Of a stretch of 64,000 nucleotides of DNA, positions 46,701 to 58,700 are shown piece after piece; the stretch's first letter is position 1, and each line of letters opens with the position of its first letter. The stretch is from positions 6,359,001 to 6,423,000 of the forward strand of contig JAWQUS010000020.1 of NCBI GenBank assembly GCA_036365455.1. Reading direction: 5' to 3'. The notes beneath the pieces were generated by a model. The model was not told where the DNA came from. It saw only the letters and a program-made list of their open reading frames with translations, and made no database searches. The position numbers were made by a program, and so were the translations under genes. The stretch is from Macrosoma leucophasiata (Eukaryota; Arthropoda; Insecta; Lepidoptera; Hedylidae).

Positions 46701-49700
46701 AGTATATGTTTTTAGATTTTTAAAATTACTTCCCCGCACTAAATCCGCTGGTGTCACCCAGAGTGACCTCGAATTTGTCGAAAGTAAGTTACTTCGCGTT
46801 TTGCAATTAAAATATTTCGCTGACGATTTTCATAATTTAAATAGTTCTAAACCTTGTTCAACCGCTTTACAAAGATTAAAACCATTTCTAAATGATGGAC
46901 TCATTCGGGTAGGAGGTCGTCTCTCATATTCCGAATTGAGCCACTCGCAAAAACACCCTATTATTTTACCGCGTCACGATCACATTGTCGATCTGTTGAT
47001 AGATTATTATCATACAAAATATTTACACGCCGGACCGGAGCTCTTAATGTCTTTACTGAGACAAAAGTTCTGGATTTTATCCGCCCGACGTTGCGTACGC
47101 AGTCGAGTTCACAAATGCAATAGGTGCTTCAGACTGAAACCGCGCTCCGCACCTCCTCTTATGGCTGATTTACCTAGCAGTAGGGTTACGCAGTCCATAA
47201 AGGCCTTCACGCATACAGGTTGCGACTACGCAGGCCCTGTATCTTACACGCCAATAAGACGTCGCGGCGCTAAAAGTCACAAGGCTTATCTGTGTATCTT
47301 CACGTGTCTAACTACTCGCGCTGTACACATTGAAATCGCTTCAGATTTAAGTACGCATAGCTTTCTAGCCGCGTTAAAACGCTTTCTCGCACGACGTGGT
47401 CCCGTACAATATTTGTACTCGGACAACGGTAGAAACTTTGTAGGGGCACGTTCGTATTTAAAAGAACTTTATAATTTTCTTAACAAAGAATATCGTTCAC
47501 ATTTTGAAGAGGAGTTAGTAGAAAATCGCATTACGTGGAGGTTTATACCACCTGCCTCTCCACATTTCGGTGGATGTTGGGAGAGCATGGTTAAGGTAAT
47601 CAAAACGCATTTATTTAAGGTTATAGGTCAACAGCTTCTTTCTTACGAAGAATTAAATACAATTCTCGTACAGATAGAAGGTCTGTTGAATTCGCGACCA
47701 CTGACCGCACTTAGTTCAGATCCGTCTGAACCTATGGCTTTAACTCCTAGCCATTTCCTACACACTGTTTCTTTAAATTCATTTCCTGCGCCAGACGTAG
47801 AACCAGATAAACTAAATTTGCTTCAGAGACACTCATTATTAAATAAATTAGTGCAGTCCTTTTGGAAGCGATGGAAGGTCGAGTACCTCCACAACTTACA
47901 AGTCCGTCAGAAATGGAACACCCCTACAGTTCCAATCACTGAAGGAACGGTTGTGGTCATAAACACAGAGAACGCTCCGCCCCTGGCGTGGCCTCTAGGT
48001 GTCGTCGACAAAATACACCCTTCCAAAGACGGCGTTACACGCGTGGTGTCGGTACGGACGACTAAGGGAACCTTCCTTCGTCCAGTGATCCGCCTGTGTC
48101 CTCTACCAAATCAGTAGGGTGACAACGTTTTCGCAGTAGCTTAGGTTAAGAATAATAAACGCATATAAGTACATATATATTTATTTTAATTTTCCAAACC
48201 GCTCTGACATATGTTATTTTATTCGCATAACGCTCATTATTTCTCACATATTTATTTATTTTTTCTTAAAGACGATCCTTTAAGGCCGGGGGGAAATGGT
48301 GGCGCCGCTTTCGGCCAAAATCGCTTGTAATTATACTTTGTCTCATCGCACCCGCAATACCCATCATTACCTATCCTTTTCCCTCTCGTGCACTGTCGCT
48401 TACCGCCTCGCAAACCGCGAGGACGCGAGTCGCCGCCAAATCGTCGACCTCAACGGACATACGTTTTTCGAAGTCCTCGCATTCCCGCTATCCCAAGTGT
48501 GTAGTGTGGTGACTGTTGTGCGCCTGATAAAACTTAACACCTAACCCACCGCGAGTGTCTGTGTGGTGTGCATTTGCTCCGGAAGGCTCTGTTGCCCGGG
48601 GACGCCTGGAGTTGCGCCAAAGAGGTAAGTGCACGAGTTCCTTCCTGCTAGATCTCCTACATCTTCCGCAACCGCATGCCCTCGCGAGAGACAAGGCAAC
48701 GCTTAAATTGATCTAAAACATACAGTCCACTGCCCTTCAGGCGTGCCGCTGAGCTACCTACCATAAACAATGACATGTCTTTAAATAAAATTTATCAGGA
48801 TTGTGTTTTATGAATTACACTAGGTTTAATATTGAAATAATTTATTGTTAAGTTACAATCTTCTTAAAATCTGAACAATTGGTACTTGTCTCATTGAAAT
48901 AGATACTAAACATAAAATATCACAGTTAAGATTTATAATTAAATTTCTTTAAGACTATTTGAGCGAGGAAAGATTGTATTCATATAGATGTTTTTTAAAT
49001 GTTGTAAGGGTTTGCAACTGCCGAATGTTAACGGGTAATCCATTCCATAAACGAACAGCTGCATTAGAAAAAGAGTTAGAATAGAAGGAGTAGTATGGGA
49101 TGGAATTTTGAGTCGAAGATTATTAGAGGAGCGTAGGAAGAGAGATTTAGAGAGGCTAAGGAAACGTTCCTTGAGATATAGAGAATAGTGAGGATAGAAC
49201 AGTACACAGTAGAGAAGGGAAAGAATGTGAGTATTCCTGCGAAGGCGAATTGGCAGCCACTTGAGTTGAAGTCGAAATTCGGAAACATGGTCATATTTAC
49301 GTAAACCAAATATGAACCTAATACATACATTTTGGAGATTTATTTGAGTCTTTGCAATGGGCGCATCTTGTGAATGATTTTGATAAAATTCTTTCATGTC
49401 TTTAGTACAAATACCCGTATTTTTAGCATGCAGGTTGTATAAAAATGTTACTTTTTTATGTCATTCAGTTGACAGACAAGCAGACGGGCCACCTGATGGA
49501 AAGTGGTCACCGTCGCCTATGAACATTTGCAACACCAGGGGAGTTGCCAACGCGTTGCTAGACCTGAAGTCCTTTAGGTCAGGTCCTGTTAACTCCATTT
49601 TTGAAGAAGCCCATATTGTAGCACCGAGAGAACACCTCAGAGGGAAGGTAGTTAGACAATTTACTCGTTCTGGGCAGAAACGAACTAGAAAACCGCACCT

Positions 49701-52700
49701 TTGAGCACTGCCAGGTGTCCAGTTGGTGAGGGTGAAACTTCTCGCTTCGGCGGAAAATACGGTGTAGGAAAAGAGACGGTTGCACCATGTCGAACAGTTC
49801 GACAGAGCACTCACCATTGTAGAGACGGTATAACATGCACAGACTCCCAATGTTTCTGCGCAGGCTCAGATGTTTGAACCTGTCAGTAAGTCCTGGATCG
49901 TTAACAATATGAACAGCGCGTCTTTGTAGGGAGTCAAGTAGACCAAGCTGGTATTTGGGAGCTCCCGCCCACAAATGAGAGCAGTATTCCAGATGGGGCC
50001 GCACTTGGGCCTTATAAAGATGGAGTAGCTGCTCCGATGTGAAACACTGCCTCGTTTTGTTAAGCATCCCCAACTTTTTGGATGCCAACTTGGTCTTACA
50101 CTCAATGTGACTCCTAAATTGCACTTCGTTCGATATGTCAACGCCCAGGATACCGATACTCTTACCAATAGTAAGAGGAGTGCCTTGGAACTGTGGTGCT
50201 ACAACTAATGGGGTTTTTTTAGAGATGAACGCGCAGATTTGTGTCTTCGAGGGGTTGAACTCCACTAAGTTGAGTGGACCCCAATCCGAGACCCGTTCCA
50301 GAGAGTGCTCGACTTCAGACACAAGTCTAGTCCCGCTTTCTTCGATAAGTGTCCGAGAGGCATTTGCACGGCTTGTATAGTGTGCATCTCCCGTACTGTC
50401 ATCCGCGTAGCAATGAAAATTGGTGTATTGCTCCGACATTTCATTGATATGCAGAAGAAAAAGCGCGGGAGATAGCACTGAGCCTTGCGGCTACTTATAT
50501 GCAAACGTATTTCTTGGCATGGTTTTTCATACTATTATCTCCTATTAAGACAAAAGCCGCAAAAAATTTATTAATGAATATTATATACTTGATTTAAATC
50601 AGTTTATGATAGTATATTAGCTGATGTGTAATATTGTTCTACATCTCTAGGTGCTTCGGCAGCTTGTCTTTAGTCATTTCGTCCATTGAAATGTATTTTG
50701 CACCACATACATTTGCCTCTAAAAAAAGAGGACAATTTAATGGTGCTTATTAAACTGGAGTAAAAGTAAATAAAGACAAATCCATAAATAAATTTATAGT
50801 GACACGTATAAACAAACATGTGGACATGACTTCATATACTTCAATAATATGTAAAGCTTTTTTAATCTATAAAAAATGATCGAGTAAATCATATTTTAAA
50901 GAAGTTTGCAACTCATTATAATGATTTGCTTTTTTATTGGAGAACCTCCGTAAATGACGTCAAGTCAGATAAGACCGCGTTCGCACCGAGCGGCGCGCAT
51001 TTTAAAACACTGTACAAAACGATAAGTATACATATCCGCATCTACGGCACTTATTCGTTGTACTTATATAACTTGTTCTCTTATACGATTTGTAAAATAC
51101 ATAATATTTCAGCAAAAATCTTATATAGGTATGAGCACATGGACAATCTAAGACCGTATATGCAATAAAAAAATTGCCATTTTTGACATGTCTTTATGTA
51201 CGTAGGGACCGTCGAAATAGCTAATACATTTTTCTACTTTTAAACCTAGCAATTGACATCTTACTAACCTCTTCTAAGAAATGAGGGCTTAATTTATTTA
51301 TTAGGTTTATTAATATTTTTCAGAAAACCCGCAAAGAATGTACCCGAAGATGAGCCTCATCCTAAGCTCAAAGTGGAGATGCAGACAATCCGTCTTAATC
51401 CCGATTCACAGAAACTGATTTTGGATACCTTGAGGTTTATACATGGTCCTGACTTTAAACTTGGCACAGCAAGCTTATATAAGGTATTGTAAAGAACAAG
51501 TTCCATGTTGGGCCCGTACCTTCTAGCCTTCTACGCTATATCAAAAGATAGAGAAAAATACGTAAAATCGTCAAAAAATACTCAAAAATAATTTAAATTG
51601 TTGTTTTTTTGGTGTAATTTATTTTATACTTTATGTAATTTTTGTATGAGAATAATATGTCACCATACCTATTGCTAATTTTTATTTTTGGTAAGGTGGC
51701 AATCAAGCACACTGCTCAAATTGATGTTAAGTGATGGCAGCCTATAAACATCTACAAATAAACCAGAGGTCAAGATGCAGATGCGTTGCCACCCCTGAGA
51801 CCTAATTTGTTATGTCTCTGTGAAAGTTATTATGGGCCCATACATTACTATCTAAAAAATCTTCAGCTCTCCAAGTTTTATATATACCACTCTAATAAAA
51901 CATATCATGTATAATATTTAACATGTTACCTGTCCCATAAGCAGACATAATAGTTTAAACAATGCAAATTGATGCATATTGTAAACGGGACAGGGAATGG
52001 GTTCATGCAGTCTGACATATTTTATACTTTTTTTTAGGATAAGGGTTCTAATTTGGGCAATCGATATTGGATGGAACGTGGGAATCTCATAGTCCAAGGT
52101 GGATGTGATTACTCCCTTACAGTGAAACCTGATATACAGACATCAGAAGCTAGATTGCGCACATTTGCTCTGTCTAAATTAGAGAAGTATGTATCTGTAT
52201 GTATACAGTTGTGATGTGTGTAGTATGCTACAAATAATTATGTAGTCATTACAGTCATTGCTTCGATTTTGGTTTCATTTCACAAACAAACTGCAATCAT
52301 AACAAACATTCACACTTTTAACACAGATATATGTTGTTTGCATTTGATTGGGTTAATTTCACTGAGTGGCAAGGAAAATGCAAAAGTCTGCGCTGCGGCG
52401 AGTCCTTTTTTAAGAATCGCCAACGATGTGTCTATTTTTTTGTCTTAGTTATCCTTTTTTACAATATTATTTATAGGTAGTATTTATAAATCTAAAATAT
52501 GTGTGCCTATATAACTTCAAACATGGCAAAGAGATTGTTTTGTCAATTACTAAATATAATTTTATACATGACTATAATATGTGATATTACTCAGTGATAA
52601 TGATGCTGGAAAATAATCTGTGTTATCTTTTAAATCTTATCTTCGTTCATTAAAGATAAGTGTTTGTTGTAATTCAGTTATGCTTCTGTAGCTTAGTGGT

Positions 52701-55700
52701 GAAGCGGCTGGACTGGTTATTCTGATCGCAGGTTCGATTCCTGCCCGCAGTCAAAGGAGATGTTGCAAAAATGTATCGACGTCCGGCCATTTATTGTACA
52801 CAATATAATTAAACAGGCAAAATCAATATGAAAACGATTTTTACTGCATATTTTCACTTATTTAGCTTTGTTTGCAGTTACAAAACATTTTTTTGCAGTT
52901 AGAATTGCAACTCAAAACCAACATGGCACAAACAAAGCAAAACCGGCATGGAATATGGCGGGCAATGTCATTTTGACATTTTCATTTTTTTTATTTAAAA
53001 AATACGCTTTTATAGTACTTGGAGAAAAAAGTAATATTTTCTTAATACTATCGAAATCGATTGACCCCAAGCGTCGGCCGTATCGCCGCCATGTTGAACT
53101 TAGTTGAAAATGATAAAATCGTTTGAATTAAATGTGGTTGTAACTCTAAAATGTATTCTTGAATAAATTAATTGTATTTTTTTTCGGATTCTTCTTTAAT
53201 TTACCCTCTTTTTGAGGACGTGTACAAACCAGAGCCGAGCTCGCAACATCTCCTTTTTCTTTCCCATTTTTCTTTATTTTCTAACGTTCACTCGCATGTG
53301 TTTGTGGAGGAACGGGTGGAAGTGTTCCTCCAGCGAAAAAGTGAGGATCCTCCAACCAGGCGAGGTGGTAGCGCCTGGCGGGCCGAGGCCCAACGATTGA
53401 CGTTGGGAAGTTGTATATATGCCAACTCTTGAGAAATCTTCGCATGTGCGATGTAATTCGAATGCACGCCATCTATCGTACTAGCGCAGTAACTCAGTAG
53501 TAATTACTACGCAGCGACTACCTCGATTCAAAAGGGGACTTTCGCATCACCGCAGCAGCGACTACCTCGACTCACTGAGGACCTTCGCACCCAACTCACT
53601 GGGACTTGCGGTATGGGATTATGGCATTGGCACAGCTCCGCGAGAAGCCCTGACAGCTGCCTCGATACATATCAACCTCCGGTCTTGGAGGGGAGTGATG
53701 TAGCGTCCACTTCATTAAGGCGCCAACTAGTGTAACACAGATGAAACCTCACAGTACTTGTCTAGTACGATAGATGGCGTGCATTCGAATTACATCGCAC
53801 ATGCGAAGATTTCTCAAGAGTTGGCATATATACAACTTCCCAACGTCAATCGTTGGGCCTCGGCCCGCCAGGCGCTACCACCTCGCCTGGTTGGAGGATC
53901 CTCACTTTTTTGCGAAAAATAAAAATATAACAATTCAATTACTTATAAATATGTATATAGATTACTCAGGTATAAATAGATTGTTACAAATATATTATCA
54001 ACAATGTCAACATTAAGTATGTGTATAATTGCCTAGTAATTTTTCATTTTAAGGTACAATTTTCATAAAGCCCACTGTGCGGAAGCTTTAGAATTGGCGG
54101 CAGAAAATGTGGAAAAGGCTCTTGAAACTCTTTTCATTAAATATTTTAATGTTGATGTAGAAAAAGAAAAACGTAAAGATTTACCCACAAAAGAAGAGCT
54201 ATTAGAAATGAGAGAAGATGAAAAAGCTGTTTTAGAGTCTATTTACGATACTGGTTTTCGGACGAAAGATAACAATATATGGAGTGTCAAATTAAACTTA
54301 GAATATTTAACTAAATTATATGATAAAACAGTTGTAATACAACAGCCCAAAAACAATGAAAATTTCAAAACAAAAAGAAAAGAAGCATGTAAACTCTATC
54401 GTAAAGGACACTGTAGGTTTGGTGCTAAATGTAAATTTTCACATGAAGACGTTATCGAAAATAACGCACCAAAAGATTTGGGATTTAGTGAAAAATTAGC
54501 ATATGAACTCGAAATAAGATTTCCCAATGATTCAGTTTATCCTTTCGAGCCTCCTTTAATATTTTTCAAAGTAGGAGGTAAAGCAAATATTATACCCGAA
54601 TTAGTATCTTTAAAAATCACAGCTGCTTTGTATGATGAAGCAAAAGTTTTCGCTCAGGATGGTATGCCTAGCATATACACTTTAGTAGAACTTATTAATA
54701 ATGAACAGGAAATAACGAATTTCATAAACACAGACAAAAGGAAATTTCCAGAAGCAACCGATACATTGTTCCCTCAATTGACAGCCTCTAATGCAGAAGA
54801 AAAAGAACTCCCTTCACATTATACAAAGTCTGCTACCAAAGATGATAGAGCAAAAGTAAATTATGATGCGTTGTTAAAAGAAAATAAGACATTAGTTAAA
54901 TGGTGGAAAGAAGCACAAGATAATAGTAAATACAAGAAAATGATGGCAACCAGGAAAAAACTTCCAGCTTGGCACAAAAGAAAAGATATTTTGGAAGCTA
55001 TGAAAACATCTCAGGTAAAGATTAACAATGATGTTAAAAGCAAAATAATATAAGTTTATGTATAATTTTGATTGTAATGTTTGCATAATGAACATTTTTA
55101 GGTAATTGTAATTAGCGGCGAGACAGGATGCGGTAAAAGTACTCAAGTTCCTCAATTTATTTTGGACGACTGGCTTAAAAATTTCGAAAATGAAGATGGT
55201 AATGATCATGTTGAAATAATCTGCACTCAGCCAAGAAGGATATCAGCTATAGGTGTGGCAGAGAGAGTAGCCGACGAAAGAGTTGAAAGAGTCGGTAGAA
55301 TTGTTGGATATCAGGTATGATTGATAAAACAAGGACATTAAAAATCAACAAAAATGCTTTTTAACTAAAACAAAACTTACTGAAATCTTCCAGATAAGAT
55401 TAGAAAGTAAAGTGTCTTCAAAAACTCGATTGACTTTCTGTACAACCGGTATATTGTTGCGGCGACTTGAATATGACCCTAAATTGCAATCGGTCACTCA
55501 TGTTTTAGTTGATGAGGTCCACGAGAGATCGGAGGAGAGTGACTTCCTACTACTCATTCTAAGAGATCTCATTAAAGTGAAGAAAAACTTGAAAGTTATA
55601 CTAATGAGTGCAACTCTAAATTCTGATTTGTTTTCGAACTACTTCAATAATGTGCCAGTCTTGGAAATACCAGGTATTTTATTTATATTTATCAATCAAA

Positions 55701-58700
55701 ATGTTCATAGGATAAAGTAGTGTGCTGTATTCAATTGAAAATTATTAACCATTTTAAATTTTCAGGTCGAACATTTCCTGTTGAACAATTGTTTTTGGAG
55801 GATATTATGGAGAAAACGAAATACGTTTTGGAAGAAAATGGTCCTTATGCTCGTAAAGTAAAGAAAGGTAGGTAAAATATTGTAGATGTAGACAGTAAGG
55901 GAACCCTTGTCTCATTAAATCATTCAAATACAGCTTTTATTACAGTGGCTTGTTTCTTGTGCAGATGTCTATAAGCTCCAGGATTATTCTAACTTCATGC
56001 TAAAGTGCATTAAAAAGTCATATATATTTTTCGAGTCATATATTCTACAGGTGACAAAGAGAAGAAAATAGATCTTGAAACAGAATTAGAGACATGCGAT
56101 GTACGTTCGGAATCTACTGAGCCGCCCAAAATATCGATTCGTGATGAAAATCTCACAATATCACAAATGGTGGCGCGATACAATTACTGCAGTAAAACTA
56201 CTTGTAAAAATATGTACTTAATGGACACTGAAAAGGTACTGTCGCGATTTACACTTTAACTCATTTGCACCTTATTCTTAAAAATATTAAATGTTCTTGG
56301 GTTAATGATTGGTTGTCACTTAATTTTGTGCTACTCGTAGATACTGTCTTTTATAATAGAATACTGATCAATTGAGGCAATTTAGGGTGACTAATAAAAA
56401 CACAGCTATTGAATAACTTGGGTTCAAATAAAGAAACAGAACAGTTCTAATAAGTTCATTACAGCTACAATTTTATAGCGTTGCAAGACAGGACAGGATA
56501 ATGTGATAAGTCATTGAGACAGTAAAATAATAAAGAATAATAATCATTTTTGCGTCAATGTCACAGGTCACTGTAAACTTGTGAAATCAATTTATATACA
56601 ACATAATGCTATGTTTTTCAGATAAACATGGACTTAATAGAACATGTACTGACGTATATAGTGGAAGGTGATCACAAATGGCCTAAAGAAGGAGCCATAT
56701 TGATATTTTTGCCAGGAATTGCAGAGATTATGTCTCTTCACGATCAACTTTCCGAAAGTCACACGTTTGGTCGCAAGTAGGTACTTATGTATTTATTTAA
56801 AACGATAATGCAAACATTATTATAATAAGGCACACAAGTTGTACGTAATGCCTTTGGCTATTTTCTGCCAGTTAACTTTAATTAAGGTTGTTCAAGAAAA
56901 CCTCCAAAGATTGCAGAAAAATAATAACTGCTATCACTAATACACGATTATTACTTATCTATAAGGAGGCGGCAGAGTGGCCGTAAAGTTTTTACATATA
57001 TTAACTATTTGATTATCTCAATTAACAGTGGCATCAATGTACAAGCCTAAATCTTTTACAGTTCTTTTAATAGGTATAGTCGAGTTGAATTGTTTATGTA
57101 GACAGGACCTAAAATAATTTCTTAGCTTTTAGTCGTAGGTATTAACTATTGTTCCAAATTTGTCTGAACAATTTGTTATAGCCAAAAGATCGTCATGGAA
57201 GGCCAGAAATGGCGTCGTCAACATACAAATGATAAGAGCAGCTAAGTTCATGAGTGACATCTATTCTTCTTCATTCCAATATTATAAAGAGGAAACATTT
57301 TTCATGTCTATGTTTGTAACATTTTCGCACAAAAACTACTGGACCAATTTCAAAAATTCTTTCATCATTTGACAGCTTCATCTTCACTGAGTGATATAGG
57401 CTATATTACATTCATTGAACCCGTGCGATGGTTGCCGATGGTTGTGGTGCCGCTAGTTGTTAATAAAAAGAGAAAATAATATATTAGAGAGAATGCCGCC
57501 TTGTGGCACACCACCAGACAAATCACACCAGTCAAACGGATCCTGATCAATGCGCATAGCTTGCTGACGATCGCGAAGATATGAAAGATATGAAGAAAAC
57601 CAATCCAAGACTAGGGACGAGGCACCGATATATAATATGATAGTATAGACATGAGTATATGGTGGCTTACACTATTGAAGGCGTTAGAAAAGACTATAAC
57701 CATAAGAAATGTGGGCTTAGACTGCTGCATGCCCAATGTCTCGTCCTCAGACTCAACGATAACTAACAATTCTAACTTCTAATAATTCAGACACAAAGGG
57801 AAACCACCCCACCCCACCCAGGGATGAAACCCAGTTTGAAATTCTAGGCTTCTAAATAATTTCACTTTAACTTTTCAGAACCGGTAAATACATATTAGTC
57901 CCTCTCCATTCTACATTGTCGAGTGAAGAGCAATCCCTGGTGTTTAAGAAGCCCAAAGCAAATGCAAGGAAAATTGTGCTCTCTACCAACATTGCGGAGA
58001 CGTCAGTCACCATCGACGATTGCGTATTCGTTATAGATTGCGGGCGTATGAAAGAGAAAAGGTATTGTTCAATTATTCAATTCTTATTAAGTTATTCATG
58101 TAAAATATATAAAAAATAGATTTCAACAATATGTAGTTTTTTTTTGTATTGTATAGTAGTTTCTTACGCACGGTTCTTTGTAGAGTTCTTTAACCTACAT
58201 CTTTATAGCTTCACCTAGTCTGTCAGACCGTCCGCAAGTTAGCACAGATATTCCAACTACAACAACCCTTTATTCATAAACATACATTAGATACGTTTTA
58301 GCTATAGAATGCTTTGTCTTTCTTAGTTGCATTGTCAAATGTACAGGATAGAAAAAGACAAAGAAGAAATATATAGCTAAAATACGTTTATGAATAAAGG
58401 GGTTAGTATTAGAGCTGTAATTTGGCATTTCAGAATTGTGATGAATTCCCACTTTAAGTAATAACTAACCGCATTATTCATAAACATATTTTAGCTAAAG
58501 TGTTGCTAATCTCTCAGTTGTTTTTTTTATCCTGTGCAATTGACAGTGACTGACATAGATAAAGCATATTAGATCTAAAACATATCTAGCGTATTTACTT
58601 TGTTTATGAATAAGGGGGTAAGTGTTATGAAAGTATATGCGACAATCCAATAACATTTCTCCGACAACTGCAGGTCTTCTTTCTACATTCTAATTGAATA

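Larger units (their letters stand above)
41917..48768 (+). mobile_element. Intact BEL/Pao LTR retrotransposon in DHX57 intron 1
   Basis: Complete structure: a 5-bp target duplication TAAAC at 41917-41921 and 48764-48768, two 467-bp LTRs beginning TGGTGG and ending ACCA, a primer site complementary to tRNA-Tyr, one gag-pol ORF and a polypurine tract. The equal-length LTRs looked identical wherever compared by eye, and the ORF is uninterrupted, so the insertion is recent and may be competent. It lies in the sense orientation of DHX57, so its own promoter and poly(A) signals could affect that gene. Confidence 0.96.

Noticed and set aside
50135..50380. 81-codon plus-strand ORF
   Set aside because: Antisense shadow of the LINE RT at 49455-50493.
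52680..52752. Possible tRNA gene with A- and B-box
   Set aside because: No complementary acceptor stem or proper anticodon arm, and the same head recurs at 5.2 and 21.7 kb with a conserved non-tRNA tail: a SINE.
57160..57372. 70-codon ORF in intron 9
   Set aside because: Overlaps a Helitron and lacks coding features; DHX57 frame is complete without it.
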